Positions 36,716 to 46,186 are shown, numbered from the stretch's first letter. The stretch: 64,000 nucleotides of DNA from Anabaena sp. PCC 7108 (GCF_000332135.1 NZ_KB235896.1:3729727-3793726); one strand, 5' to 3'. Numbers and translations: made by a program. The notes: a model not told the origin generated them from the sequence alone.

Positions 36716-37768
36716 ATGGGTGTTTCCTCAACGGCTCCTCTCCTCCTTCGGGCTGCACGTGGTGAAGTAGTAGATCGTCCCCCTGTCTGGATGATGCGAC
36801 AAGCAGGACGATATATGAAAGCATATCGGGATTTGCGGGAAAAATATCCTTCATTCCGCGATCGCTCAGAAATTCCAGAAGTAGCGATCGAAGTTTCCCT
36901 CCAACCCTGGAGAGCTTTCCAACCCGACGGAGTAATTTTGTTTTCCGATATTGTCACCCCCTTACCAGGGATGGGGATTGACATGGATATTGCGGAAGGG
37001 AAGGGACCGATTATTTATTCGCCCATACGCACTCAAGAGCAAATTGAACAACTGCGTCCCCTAGATCCAGAAACAGCACTACCATTTATTAAAACGATTT
37101 TGGAATCGTTACGGAAAGAAGTAGGCAATCAATCCACAGTGTTAGGCTTTGTTGGCGCACCTTGGACATTAGCGGCTTATGCGGTGGAAGGTAAAGGTTC
37201 TAAAACCTATTCCATCATCAAAAACATGGCCTTCTCAGACCCAACTATTCTGCATCAGCTACTCACTAAATTAGCTGATTCCATTGCTGATTATGTCCGC
37301 TATCAAATAGATTGTGGCGCTCAAGTGGTGCAGATGTTCGATTCTTGGGCGGGACAATTAAGCCCCCAAGATTATGATACCTTTGCTTTACCTTATCAAA
37401 AAATGGTGTTCGAGAAAGTCAAAGCAACTCATCCTGACACACCATTAATTTTGTTGGTGACAGGTAGTGCCGGACTTTTAGAAAGAATGCCAGCTTCTGG
37501 TGCAGATATCATTACTGTAGACTGGGCAGTAGATATGGCAGATGCCAGAGCCAGATTGGGTAAGCACGTGAAAGTACAGGGTAATCTTGATCCAGGTGTA
37601 TTGTTTGGTTCTAAAGAGTTCATCCGCGATCGCGTTTTGGACACCGTTCGCAAAGCCGGTAACTGGGGACACATCCTCAATCTCGGACATGGTGTACTCC
37701 CACAAACTCCAGAAGAAAATGTCGCTTTCTTCTTTGAAACCGCAAAAAACCTCAACGCTTTGGTTTAG
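36716..37768 (+). CDS. hemE: Uroporphyrinogen decarboxylase
   Basis: Decarboxylates uroporphyrinogen III to coproporphyrinogen III (EC 4.1.1.37) in haem and chlorophyll synthesis. Signatures are [20 protein letters not shown] (residues about 20-39, signature 1) and [20 protein letters not shown] (signature 2). The catalytic Asp lies in [12 protein letters not shown], and [17 protein letters not shown] ends the protein. The 350-residue length is normal. Monocistronic here; a repeat element begins 46 bp downstream. Confidence 0.97.
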   Translation: MGVSSTAPLLLRAARGEVVDRPPVWMMRQAGRYMKAYRDLREKYPSFRDRSEIPEVAIEVSLQPWRAFQPDGVILFSDIVTPLPGMGIDMDIAEGKGPIIYSPIRTQEQIEQLRPLDPETALPFIKTILESLRKEVGNQSTVLGFVGAPWTLAAYAVEGKGSKTYSIIKNMAFSDPTILHQLLTKLADSIADYVRYQIDCGAQVVQMFDSWAGQLSPQDYDTFALPYQKMVFEKVKATHPDTPLILLVTGSAGLLERMPASGADIITVDWAVDMADARARLGKHVKVQGNLDPGVLFGSKEFIRDRVLDTVRKAGNWGHILNLGHGVLPQTPEENVAFFFETAKNLNALV

Positions 37769-37813
37769 TCGTTTGGGTGGGCATTGCCCACCTGATAATT
37801 AATTAAACCCAGA

Positions 37814-37943
37814 TAAGTAGGTTGGCGTTAAAAATTGTCGTTATGACAAGGGAACAGGGAACAGGGAACAGGGAACAGAGAAGAGGTTTTGGGAGATTTT
37901 ACTTTTCGTTACATAGTTCGGTTTTTTTCCGTTCACCTACTTA
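37814..37943 (+). repeat. TAAGTAGGT-ended element, family 2 copy 3
   Basis: Begins TAAGTAGGTTGGCGTTAAAA, continues with ATTGTCGTTATGACA, holds four GGGAACA heptamers, then GGGAGATTTTACTTTTCG and ends CCTACTTA (to 37943). It shares its parts with copies at 10255, 30070 and 53401. Confidence 0.8.
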
Positions 37944-37996
37944 AATGCAGATAATTAAATATTGAAGATTGCTATTTTCTCAATAATTGTTTTTGA

Positions 37997-38977
37997 GTGT
38001 TCAATGATTTTATGGATTTTATGACCAAAAAACGCATTTTAGTTACAGGTGCAAGTGGCTGTATCGGTCACTACATAAGTGAAGCCCTAATTCAAAATAC
38101 TGATCATGAATTATATCTACTAGTTAGAAACCCAAATAAACTACAAGTTGATACTACAGCCCGTCCAGGGATCACCATTTTACAAGGTGATATGCAGGAA
38201 ATTACTAAGTTTTCTAATTTACTAAAAACGATTGATACGGCAGTACTAACAGCGACATCTTGGGGTGGGGAGGGCATATTTGATATTAATGTCTTTAAAA
38301 CATTAGAGTTGATGAACCTGTTAAATCCAGAAAGATGTCAACAGGTGATATATTTTTCCACTGCTAGTGTATTAGATTACAACAACCAACCACTAAAAGA
38401 AGCCGGAGAAATCGGTACAGATTATATCCGCTCTAAATATGATTGTTTACACAAAATAGAAAAATTAGCTATTTTTCCCAAAATTACCACTGTTTTTCCC
38501 ACCATTGTTTTAGGTGGTGATGACAACAAACCTTATTCCGCTGTCACAACAGGCATTCCCCAAGTTACCAAATATATTGATATAATTCGCTTCTTACAAG
38601 CAGATGGCAGTTTTCACTTTATTCATGGACGCGATATTGCTACAGTTGTGGAATATTTAATTGATTATCCTCCCCAAAAAGAAGAACCACGCCGATTTGT
38701 TTTAGGTCAATCGGGATTAACTGTTAATCAAGCCGTAAAGGAAGTCTGCGCTTATTTAGGCAAAAAGATTTACTTCCGCATTCCTCTATCTTTGTCATTA
38801 GCTAATTTGATTATTGTATTATTTCGGATTCAAATGGCTTCATGGGATAGATTCTGCATGAAATATCGTCATTTTACCTATGCTAATGCCATTAATCCCG
38901 CTAGTTTCAACTTACCAAATTACTGTGCAACCATGAGTGATATTTTAAAAATTAGCGGGGTGAAAAGTGGGATTTAG
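37997..38977 (+). CDS. NAD(P)-dependent epimerase/dehydratase-family protein
   Basis: An extended short-chain dehydrogenase of about 326 residues. ILVTGASGCIGHYISEAL is the TGxxGxxG cofactor motif. The usual YxxxK is represented by YIRSKYDCLHK, so the Tyr-Lys pair is plausible. FHFIHGRDIATVVEYLI is the conserved C-terminal block. The frame opens at GTG; the ATG of MTKKRILVTG at 38021 may be the true start. The substrate is unknown; sugar nucleotide or lipid modification is likely. Confidence 0.8.
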   Translation: MFNDFMDFMTKKRILVTGASGCIGHYISEALIQNTDHELYLLVRNPNKLQVDTTARPGITILQGDMQEITKFSNLLKTIDTAVLTATSWGGEGIFDINVFKTLELMNLLNPERCQQVIYFSTASVLDYNNQPLKEAGEIGTDYIRSKYDCLHKIEKLAIFPKITTVFPTIVLGGDDNKPYSAVTTGIPQVTKYIDIIRFLQADGSFHFIHGRDIATVVEYLIDYPPQKEEPRRFVLGQSGLTVNQAVKEVCAYLGKKIYFRIPLSLSLANLIIVLFRIQMASWDRFCMKYRHFTYANAINPASFNLPNYCATMSDILKISGVKSGI

Positions 38978-39029
38978 ATTGCAACCATTTCCAGATAATT
39001 CAGAGGGAACAGGAAGCAACTCTTAACAG

Positions 39030-39056
39030 AAAAAACTCATGTTTAAAAACATGAGA
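39030..39056 (-). terminator. Hairpin with T-run on the minus strand
   Basis: CTCATGTTT (39036-39044) and AAACATGAG (39047-39055) form a 9-bp stem. Read on the minus strand it is followed by TTTTTT, so it would end transcripts from the 39421-41855 operon after they pass the 120-bp element. The rest of 38978-39245 has an inverted GGGAACA block at 39156-39187 and no gene. Confidence 0.5.
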
Positions 39057-39245
39057 TTGAAATAATGACACTGTTTTTTTCGTGTCACTCTCCTTGTAAA
39101 AACATCCTTTTTTTTGACTGAGCTTTAAACTCTTAAACTTTAGTTTTTTATTTGTTCCCTGTTCCCTGTTCCCTGTTCCCTGTTCCCTTCTTTTGTAAGT
39201 GGGAGTTTTTTTAATAATCTTGTTTAAATGTCTGAATCAGGAGTG

Positions 39246-39365
39246 TATACTCAAAACGGCTTAATCATTTGATTCTATAGGTAAGGGTTTAGCAGTGCTA
39301 AACCCCTACACATCCAGGTTTTTCGTAATCTTACAAAAGTCCATATCCCAACCGTGTTTAGTATA
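39246..39365 (+). repeat. 120-bp palindromic element, family 1 copy C
   Basis: Nearly identical to the copy at 8464-8583. It starts TATACTCAAAACGG, carries the GGGTTTAGCA/TGCTAAACCC hairpin, and ends CGTGTTTAGTATA. It lies 55 bp past the permease stop codon. Confidence 0.9.
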
Positions 39366-39420
39366 CATTAAAGAAACATCCTGTCAATCTTGATTCAGAC
39401 AGTAGCTAGTTTTATCTACC

Positions 39421-40779
39421 CTATGCCTTTAATGTTAAGTCAATATTTTTGATGGAATTGATCTGACGAAATATAAAATGCCAGATTAGACCAATACCAA
39501 TTAATCCTAAACCAATTAACCAATAGTACCATTCAATACAAAAAGCTAACAATAGCGAAGACGAAAAAGATAGCCAAGATATCCATTTCGGATACAACCG
39601 TTCCTCGTCACTTATCCGCAAAGCGGCTAGACTAACAATTGCACTTCGGTATAAAGCACCAAATGTACCAAAAGACCAAGTAACTCTTACGTCACCGATA
39701 AAAACTAGAAGGGCGATGGTGATACCTACAGCTATAACTGCTAAATTAGGTGTTGTCCCGGTACTGTTCAACTTGGTCAAAAAGCTAGGCATATCTCCAC
39801 GTCTTCCCATTGCTAACAGCAAACGAGATACACCCAGAACTGTAGTTAATAGTATACTGAGCATAGAAGTAACAGCACCAACAGCTAATAAGTTGGAAAC
39901 GATAGGAATGCCAAAGCTATCAGCTACTGCTTTTAAAGGTGCTGCATTCAATCTCGTCGCCTCTGCAAAAGCCTCTGCCCCAATTGATCCTAAGCTAACT
40001 ACTGCCACGCAGATATAGAGCAGCATAGTAGCAACTATAGTGAAAATAATAGCTCTGGGTATGCTCTTTTTCGGGTCTACGATTTCTTCACCTACCATAG
40101 AAATGCGAGCCGCACCATTGTAAGAGACAAACATCAAAGCCACTGACTGAAGAAAATTAATTGTCCAATGATGAGAATTTGCTGGTGAGAAAGTAAATTT
40201 CTCAAACCCATGAGAAAAGCAGAAAAAGAAACCAGTAACAATTAAACAAAGTAGGGACAAGATTGTGATAGACACAACCACACTAGTTGATATTTTAGAA
40301 CTCCGCATCCCCCCCAAAACAATGAAGGTGATTACAAATACAGCCACTTCCGCTACAGGTACTAAAAGACCAGCATCAGTGATACCTAGATTATTCAAAA
40401 GATAACCAGAAAATCCCAGGGCTGCTGTGGCAGCTACGGCGGTTTTACTTAAAAGATAGATCCAGCCTCCAGTAAAACCCAACCAAGGCGTTAAATATTT
40501 ATAACCATATTCATAAATTCCCCCACTAACAGGATGATTAACAGCAAGTTGAGCAAGGTTGAGACTATTACAAGCTGCTAATAATCCAGCCACAATTAAA
40601 GCTCCAATCGCGGCTGAACCGGATATGCCCGCCGCAATGCCAATACTAACAAAAATTCCTGCGCCAATAACGGATGCTAATCCCATTATAGCTGCACTCA
40701 GCCAATCCAACTCTCGCTTGAGTTGCTTTGGCGGATTTTCATTTAACATAGTGTTCTCTTTGGATTGATCTAATTCCAT
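39421..40779 (-). CDS. APC-superfamily amino acid permease
   Basis: A 452-residue inner-membrane transporter with about 12 hydrophobic helices. LDWLSAAIMGLASVIGAGIFVSIGIAAG is the conserved first-helix unwound segment (GxGIF). GGIYEYGYKYLTPWLGFTGGW and SYNGAARISMVGEEIVDPKK are further APC hallmarks. It overlaps the end of the PrpF-family gene by 10 bp, so the two are translationally coupled; an ATG ten codons in would remove the overlap. The pairing suggests it imports a substrate of that isomerase, or is simply co-regulated. Confidence 0.88.
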   Translation of the reverse strand: MELDQSKENTMLNENPPKQLKRELDWLSAAIMGLASVIGAGIFVSIGIAAGISGSAAIGALIVAGLLAACNSLNLAQLAVNHPVSGGIYEYGYKYLTPWLGFTGGWIYLLSKTAVAATAALGFSGYLLNNLGITDAGLLVPVAEVAVFVITFIVLGGMRSSKISTSVVVSITILSLLCLIVTGFFFCFSHGFEKFTFSPANSHHWTINFLQSVALMFVSYNGAARISMVGEEIVDPKKSIPRAIIFTIVATMLLYICVAVVSLGSIGAEAFAEATRLNAAPLKAVADSFGIPIVSNLLAVGAVTSMLSILLTTVLGVSRLLLAMGRRGDMPSFLTKLNSTGTTPNLAVIAVGITIALLVFIGDVRVTWSFGTFGALYRSAIVSLAALRISDEERLYPKWISWLSFSSSLLLAFCIEWYYWLIGLGLIGIGLIWHFIFRQINSIKNIDLTLKA

Positions 40780-41855
40780 AAGCGAGTGGAGACATGAACA
40801 TTACCTGATAAAAGTAGGCGTACAGTTCGGACAATGCCCGCACGTTCAACAATCATGGCAGAATCGTGATTGCTCGTAACTAAAGAAACCTTAATTTTCC
40901 CTGAAGGATGTTCAATAATCACAATTTCATTTGCAGAACCTGTTGAATTAGTAATACCTTGGGCAACAGATCCTTTCAGGAGACTACAGCAACCAACACA
41001 AATTGCACCAGTCACCGCATGGGCGCTATGGCAAACATCGGGGACAAAATAACGGGAGGTAATGTTTCCCCCATGTTTTGGAGGTGCAATCATCGCCAAT
41101 TTCGGAATCACACTATTTGCCACATTACCTAATCCCATCCGTTCACCAGCAATGCGGCGAATTTTTTCGATTCGTGCTAAAAAAGCGGTATCTGCGTCCA
41201 ATTCTGCCTTTGTTTCATAGCCCGTCTTACCTAGATCCTTAGCCCGTGCTATGACCATAGGCATAGCGACATCAATACAAGTAACTTCAACTCCCTCGAT
41301 TTCTTCACGGCAAGATCCTGTTGGTAAAAGCTGACCGGTTTTAGAACCGACAACTTCCATAAAGTTTAATAAAACTGGTGCTGCTGTTCCTGGTACTCCG
41401 TCAATGGACGTATTCCCATCATATATGACTTGACCTTGAGGAGTCAGGACTACAGCTTCAATTAATGAATTTGTATTAACGTTGCGGATTTTGACGGTTG
41501 TGGTCTGATCCATCGCTGTAACAAGACCTCTTTCAATAGCAGCAGGACCAACACCAGCAGCCATGTTACCGCAGGATGGACTCCAATCAATTTGAGATTG
41601 ATTAATACTGACTTGACCGAAGAGAAAATCTATATCTGCCCAAGGATGATCTGATGGAGACAATATTGCAACTTTGCTAGTCACTGTTGTTGCACCGCCG
41701 ATTCCGTCTATTTGGCGGTCATCTGGTGAACCCATTGCGGCCAGAATGATTTTGTCTCGGATGATCTCATCTGTTGGTAAATCTGACTGCAAAAAAAAAG
41801 GGCCACGGGATGTACCACTGCGGAAGAATAAACACGGAATTGCCAACTGTTTCAT
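40770..41855 (-). CDS. PrpF-family isomerase (methylaconitate / oxalomesaconate tautomerase type)
   Basis: A 361-residue protein of the PrpF family, two diaminopimelate-epimerase-like domains. CLFFRSGTSRGPFFL (N-terminal block), WSPSCGNMAAGVGP (Cys-containing active-site loop), SVIPKLAMIAPP and ARSLLKGSV-like segments are typical. Known members isomerise 2-methylaconitate or 4-oxalomesaconate in propionate or gallate degradation; neither pathway is visible here. It is first of a two-gene operon with the permease. Confidence 0.85.
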   Translation of the reverse strand: MKQLAIPCLFFRSGTSRGPFFLQSDLPTDEIIRDKIILAAMGSPDDRQIDGIGGATTVTSKVAILSPSDHPWADIDFLFGQVSINQSQIDWSPSCGNMAAGVGPAAIERGLVTAMDQTTTVKIRNVNTNSLIEAVVLTPQGQVIYDGNTSIDGVPGTAAPVLLNFMEVVGSKTGQLLPTGSCREEIEGVEVTCIDVAMPMVIARAKDLGKTGYETKAELDADTAFLARIEKIRRIAGERMGLGNVANSVIPKLAMIAPPKHGGNITSRYFVPDVCHSAHAVTGAICVGCCSLLKGSVAQGITNSTGSANEIVIIEHPSGKIKVSLVTSNHDSAMIVERAGIVRTVRLLLSGNVHVSTRLWN

Positions 41856-41936
41856 AAATCACCGCATGGGAGGTTGTCAACGTCACTATTGATTTTCTTT
41901 CGTCCCGAAGTATCGCTTTAATCTGAAAATAGAATA

Positions 41937-42293
41937 TTACTTTACCAGAGTTCTCATTCTCACTTTGTCATCTTCTACAACGCTAAAATGACCATACCAA
42001 TCATCACGCAATGCGATCGCTCTCACGACTTTTTCTGCTACTATTGCGCCAGAGGGTGCTTTTATTCTAAATAAAATAATGCCAGTTGTAGCAGGTAACT
42101 GTGAACGAAAAGCCAGTTATCCAAAATCTTTATCAAAGGTTAAGAGAATACGGTTTTCTGCTTGGGCGCGACTTAATACTTGAGGATCAGAAATACCAGG
42201 TGAGTCTGTTCTAATCCAAGCTACATCATGTCCGTTTTCTCTCAAAGCTTCAACCGCATCAAGAGGGAAATTTTCATTAGCTAAAAAACGCAT
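41937..42293 (-). pseudogene. DUF5615 PIN-like toxin broken by a nonsense codon
   Basis: Reading 119 codons on the minus strand gives MRFLANENFPLDAVEALREN, then TFDKDFG, a TAA at codon 59 (42117-42119), and a continuation LAFRSQLPATTGIILFRI ending at a natural stop. Both halves match DUF5615 family PIN-like RNase toxins, whose consensus at the break is DFGEL, so a GAA to TAA change is the simplest cause. It follows the DUF433 gene by 3 bp. The toxin is presumably inactive. Confidence 0.8.
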
Positions 42294-42296
42294 GAG

Positions 42297-42527
42297 TTAA
42301 GCAGGAATAGCATAGACCTTTTCAGATTTTAAGGAAGCACTAGCATAGGCAAGACAGGCTTGGATATCTTCAATAGTAATACCTGGATAATTACGCAAAA
42401 TTTCGTCATTACTCCAGCCTTGTGCAAGAAGATCAATAATAAATTCTACTGCTAGTCGTGTTCCTTTGATGATAGGTTTACCGACTAAGATGTTTGGATC
42501 AATGATAATTCGAGATTGCCAATCCAT
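42297..42527 (-). CDS. DUF433 antitoxin-like protein
   Basis: A 76-residue protein with IIIDPNILVGKPIIKGTRLA and VEFIIDLLAQGWSNDEILRNYPGITIEDIQACLAYA, the DUF433 helix-turn-helix core. DUF433 proteins are the usual upstream partners of DUF5615 toxins in type II-like toxin-antitoxin pairs and are presumed DNA-binding and toxin-neutralising. Here the downstream toxin is interrupted, so the antitoxin is an orphan in function. The gene itself looks intact. Confidence 0.88.
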   Translation of the reverse strand: MDWQSRIIIDPNILVGKPIIKGTRLAVEFIIDLLAQGWSNDEILRNYPGITIEDIQACLAYASASLKSEKVYAIPA

Positions 42528-42689
42528 AGTTATTCAGAGTACAAATATATGAAGGTGTTTAATTAGTCTTCTACTAGAGGTGAGATCGCACTCCTCTAGT
42601 TTATCTCATGCGATCGCCTGATCATCCTAAACAAAGCACAGCCATCGCTCTCATGCAAATAAAAAAGGTGGGTTTATACAAAATCATAT

Positions 42690-43034
42690 TTAGGCATACA
42701 ATAGCTGATTGTGAATTTCATCAGCCATTAACGTATTTACCAAAATACCAACCCGTTGTGCGATTTCATAGGCATTTTTTTGAGGGACAACGATAATCCC
42801 AGAGTGCTGTTTGTCCTCCTCGATGTATTGAAAATGTAGTCGTTCAAAATCAACTCGGTTATGAGTGAGGATACATCTACCTAGAGAAGTTGCAAGTTCA
42901 AGCTGTTGAAGATCAGTTTTACCGAGGGTTGCTTGTTCAGGAACGGTTGTCACATCCAAACCACGAGAACGCAAAAGGGTGGCGACTAATGCGGACATAT
43001 CTTCATCTATATAAAGTGCTGCAAAGATGGTCAT
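42690..43034 (-). CDS. DUF5615 PIN-like RNase toxin
   Basis: A 114-residue protein. LYIDEDMSALVATLLRSRGL supplies the first acidic cluster, TLGKTDLQQLELATSLGRC the middle, and LTHNRVDFERLH the TxNxxDF-type acidic motif of PIN-like domains. HSGIIVVPQ follows the usual strand. It overlaps the preceding DUF433 gene by 4 bp (ATGA), so the pair is translationally coupled and intact, unlike the neighbour at 41937. Confidence 0.88.
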   Translation of the reverse strand: MTIFAALYIDEDMSALVATLLRSRGLDVTTVPEQATLGKTDLQQLELATSLGRCILTHNRVDFERLHFQYIEEDKQHSGIIVVPQKNAYEIAQRVGILVNTLMADEIHNQLLYA

Positions 43035-43324
43035 AATGTGCCTAATGCAGCCTTTACAGCAGGATGTATTAATTCATTAGGTATTTGATTTCGTTCAATA
43101 TAATCATTAATTTCTGCTTGATGATCTAAATAAAAACTCAAGGCATCAAATACTTGTGCGAGTGTTAAATGAGGTAAATGATTGGGGATTTCTTCTGGCA
43201 TAATACCCAATCGCCATAGACCAACAATAGCACGGATGGATGTACGAGTACCTGTAATAATTGGCTCTCCACCTAAAATTTCAGGATTGCGCGTAACGTA
43301 GCGTGAGGAAGTTTCAGCAAACAT
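43031..43324 (-). CDS. DUF433 antitoxin-like protein
   Basis: 97 residues. YVTRNPEILGGEPIITGTRT and IRAIVGLWRLGIMPEEIPNHLPHLTLAQVFDALSFY match DUF433. A C-terminal extension (DHQAEINDYIERNQIP) is probably the toxin-binding arm. First gene of the intact DUF433/DUF5615 pair; the overlap with the toxin ensures coupled translation. Confidence 0.88.
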   Translation of the reverse strand: MFAETSSRYVTRNPEILGGEPIITGTRTSIRAIVGLWRLGIMPEEIPNHLPHLTLAQVFDALSFYLDHQAEINDYIERNQIPNELIHPAVKAALGTL

Positions 43325-43406
43325 AAGATAAGTTGCTCAATTAGTCTGATGTTTTCTCTAGTTTATCAATAGATTTGGTTATTCTGCGCCTTATGGCGAA
43401 CTGACA

Positions 43407-43541
43407 ATGTTTCTCAAGTTATTTGTTTCATTACCGTTTGATGATGATGCTTCTTTCATTTATGGCAGAATTCGTGCAGAATTATCAGCGAAAGGAATTA
43501 TTATTGGTGCTAATGATTTACAATTTGTGATTTTTGTTTGA
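43407..43541 (+). pseudogene. VapC (PIN-domain) toxin fragment
   Basis: A plus-strand frame gives SLPFDDDASFIYGRIRAEL and GIIIGANDLQ, then a stop. These are the fourth-helix and GxNDLxIA segments near the C-terminal half of VapC toxins; the usual continuation AAIALANxxTLVTxN is missing, as is the N-terminal half. It is a remnant of a further toxin-antitoxin locus. Confidence 0.65.
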
Positions 43542-43548
43542 GAAATTG

Positions 43549-43965
43549 TTATTTATCATTTTCAGCAGCTTCTTCCTTATACTGTTTGTTTAGCATAGTA
43601 TAAATTTGCATACATTGGGCTGGTTTGCGTTCAAATCCACTTTCAGCCATCTGCACAAATGATTTTAACGTATCCAAGTTGGTAGACCACTCATAACCTG
43701 CTTCCTTTCCCATTTTAGCAATACTAAAAATCATTGTTCCCAGGGTTTTTTCATCTTCAAAACATAGATTTTTTAGCTTTTTAAATTCCTTGTCGTAAAG
43801 TTCTAAGCTTGCTGGATCTTTTTTTCCATCAAGAATAGCTAAATTTTGACTCATTGGTTTTTCAGATATTTTACGTTCAACTTCAGAAGTTTCTTTTTGT
43901 GATTGCTTGACGCTTGTGCATCCTGCCAGTATTGCTACTAACAAACCTATAATAATTTTTTTCAT
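43549..43965 (-). CDS. Small lipoprotein of unknown function
   Basis: A 138-residue protein with a lipoprotein signal ending in the lipobox LAGC (Cys16). The remainder is polar, Lys/Glu-rich and helical (KEFKKLKNLCFEDEKTLG), with two more Cys residues. No domain recognised. It separates the toxin-antitoxin pairs from the orphan DUF433 gene and may be accessory DNA. Confidence 0.6.
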   Translation of the reverse strand: MKKIIIGLLVAILAGCTSVKQSQKETSEVERKISEKPMSQNLAILDGKKDPASLELYDKEFKKLKNLCFEDEKTLGTMIFSIAKMGKEAGYEWSTNLDTLKSFVQMAESGFERKPAQCMQIYTMLNKQYKEEAAENDK

Positions 43966-44017
43966 ACGCTCTACCTGGTATTGTCTATCTTCAATAAGAT
44001 AACCGTAATATCACTAA

Positions 44018-44245
44018 TTAAGGAATACCTACAATTTTATCTGAAACTGTCCAAGCAGCGTAGTTAAGTGCCTGTCGGATATCTTCATCTTCTAATTCTG
44101 GATAAGCTGCTAAAACTTCCTGAACCGAAAGGTTACTGGCCAGCAATTTCAAGACAAAGCTCACAGTGATACGCATTCCCCGAATTGTTGGTTGTCCAAG
44201 GCAAACGTTAGGATTAATAGTAATGCGATCTAATTGAGCCAGCAC
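44018..44245 (-). CDS. Orphan DUF433 antitoxin-like protein
   Basis: 75 residues with RITINPNVCLGQPTIRGMRI and LKLLASNLSVQEVLAAYPELEDEDIRQALNYAAW, the full DUF433 core. No DUF5615 gene follows; the next gene on this strand is the lipoprotein. It could act on a distant toxin or be a remnant of a lost pair. Confidence 0.85.
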   Translation of the reverse strand: MLAQLDRITINPNVCLGQPTIRGMRITVSFVLKLLASNLSVQEVLAAYPELEDEDIRQALNYAAWTVSDKIVGIP

Positions 44246-44602
44246 GGTGGGACTCCTGAAATATAAAAATTCTTTTTCTATTATATTATTTTAAGCGATT
44301 ACGCCATTTTTTAGAGTCTTGAGAACAGTGAAACACCGTATATATAGTTACTAACTCAAGTTGCTAGTCATCTAATTGAGGTTGGTACTTCGACTATGGC
44401 TACACCACGCAGGCTATCGCTCAGTAACCAATGGGTAATTATTGATGAAATTCCGTCTTCATCCTGTAAATCCTTAAATCCTGGACATCCTGATTCAGAC
44501 AGTTTCCCCATTCTCACATCCAACAGACAAATTGAGAAAAAAGTCAATTAGTCTTAATTTTGGTTACAGTTAGATCACAAATAAATCGTGAGGGGTGATA
44601 CT
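44246..44602. other. Gene-free stretch with a dispersed repeat fragment
   Basis: No gene. CATCCTGTAAATCCTTAAAT and CATCCTGATTCAGACAG (about 44461-44502) recur in related form at 39376-39403 and 59321-59342, marking a dispersed repeat. The ribosome-binding site of the radical SAM gene (GAGGGGTGAT) lies at its end. Confidence 0.4.
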
Positions 44603-46186
44603 ATGCGTGTTTTGCTAGTTTATCCAATATTTCCAAGTACCTTCTGGTCCTATGAAAAAATCCTAGCACTCGTAAACAGAAAGGTGTTGTTGCCTCCTTT
44701 GGGTTTGGTGACAGTAGCAGCAATTTTGCCCCAAGAGTGGGAATTTAAACTTGTAGATCGTAACATCCGCGCCGCCACTGAAGAAGAATGGGCATGGGCA
44801 GATATTGTGATTTTCTCTGCCATGATTGTCCAAAAACAAGATTTACTGGATCAAATTCGGGAAGCAAAACAGCGTGGTAAGCTGGTGGCGCTAGGTGGTC
44901 CCTATCCTACCTCTACACCCCATGAAGTGGAAGCAGCAGGGGCAGATTACCTGATTCTCGATGAAGGGGAACTGACTTTACCCATGTTTGTGGAAGCAGT
45001 GCAGAAAGGTGAAAAATCTGGAGTTTTCCGCGCTACTGAAAAACCTGATGTCACTGGTACACCGATTCCCCGCTTTGATTTATTAGAGTTTAATGCATAT
45101 GACATGATGTCGGTGCAGTTTTCGCGGGGTTGTCCCTTCCAGTGCGAATTTTGCGACATTATTGTATTGTATGGACGCAAACCCAGAACTAAAACACCTG
45201 CACAACTTTTAGCAGAGTTAGATTATCTCTATGAGTTGGGTTGGCGACGCGGTGTGTTCATGGTGGATGATAACTTTATTGGCAACAAACGCAATGTGAA
45301 ATTGTTGCTAAAAGAGTTAAAAGTCTGGATGGCAGAACATCAATATCCCTTCAATTTTGACACAGAAGCTTCTATTGATTTGGCACAAGATCAAGAGATG
45401 ATGGAGTTGATGGTTGATTGTGGTTTTAAAGCGGTATTTTTGGGCATTGAAACCCCAGATGAAGATAGTTTACAACTAACTAAGAAATTCCAAAATACTC
45501 GCAGTTCTTTAACTGAGTCTGTAGAAACTATCATTAAAGCTGGACTGCGGCCAATGGCTGGGTTTATTATTGGTTTTGATGGTGAAAAAGCAGGTGCTGG
45601 CGATCGCATCGTTAGATTTGCAGAACTAGCAGCCATACCCTCTACAACCTTTGCCATGCTGCAAGCACTACCCAATACCGCACTATGGCATCGTCTCACA
45701 AAAGAAGGCAGACTGCGGGAAAATAAAGACGGGAACATCAACCAAACTACGTTGATGAACTTTATTCCTACCCGTCCTCTGGAAGAATTGGCTAGGGAAT
45801 ATGTGGAAGCTTTCTGCGCTTTATATGATCCTGTTGCATATTTAGATCGCACCTATCGCTGTTTTATGATGTTAGGTTCTCCCAAATGGACAGCACCAGC
45901 AAAAACACCAGAATGGGTAGTTGTCAGGGCTTTACTAATTGTCATTTGGCGACAAGGTTTTAAACGGGAAACTCGCTGGAAATTCTGGCATCACTTATTT
46001 AGTATTCTCAAGCATAACCCCAAGGTAATTGAACAGTATGTTTCTACCTGCGCCCACATTGAGCATTTTATGGAATATCGCCAAATTGTGCGCGATGAAA
46101 TCGAAAGCCAATTAGCTGCATATTTAGCCCAAGGTGCAGAAAAACCTTATGTTCCAGAAAAGAAAAAAGCACAAGCAGTAGCTTAA
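44603..46186 (+). CDS. B12-binding radical SAM protein with DUF4070 tail
   Basis: A 527-residue enzyme. The N-terminal 140 residues are a cobalamin-binding Rossmann domain (VLLVYPIFPSTFWS, LGGPYPTSTPHE). The radical SAM core follows with SRGCPFQCEFCDI, the CxxxCxxC iron-sulfur motif that cleaves SAM. The tail from about residue 360 is DUF4070-type (ALPNTALWHRL, EFYRC-like YLDRTYRCFM). Such enzymes perform methylations or other radical chemistry, some on lipids such as hopanoids; the substrate here is unknown. I use the ATG at 44603 because GAGGGGTGAT precedes it, not the GTG 15 bp upstream. Confidence 0.9.
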   Translation: MRVLLVYPIFPSTFWSYEKILALVNRKVLLPPLGLVTVAAILPQEWEFKLVDRNIRAATEEEWAWADIVIFSAMIVQKQDLLDQIREAKQRGKLVALGGPYPTSTPHEVEAAGADYLILDEGELTLPMFVEAVQKGEKSGVFRATEKPDVTGTPIPRFDLLEFNAYDMMSVQFSRGCPFQCEFCDIIVLYGRKPRTKTPAQLLAELDYLYELGWRRGVFMVDDNFIGNKRNVKLLLKELKVWMAEHQYPFNFDTEASIDLAQDQEMMELMVDCGFKAVFLGIETPDEDSLQLTKKFQNTRSSLTESVETIIKAGLRPMAGFIIGFDGEKAGAGDRIVRFAELAAIPSTTFAMLQALPNTALWHRLTKEGRLRENKDGNINQTTLMNFIPTRPLEELAREYVEAFCALYDPVAYLDRTYRCFMMLGSPKWTAPAKTPEWVVVRALLIVIWRQGFKRETRWKFWHHLFSILKHNPKVIEQYVSTCAHIEHFMEYRQIVRDEIESQLAAYLAQGAEKPYVPEKKKAQAVA

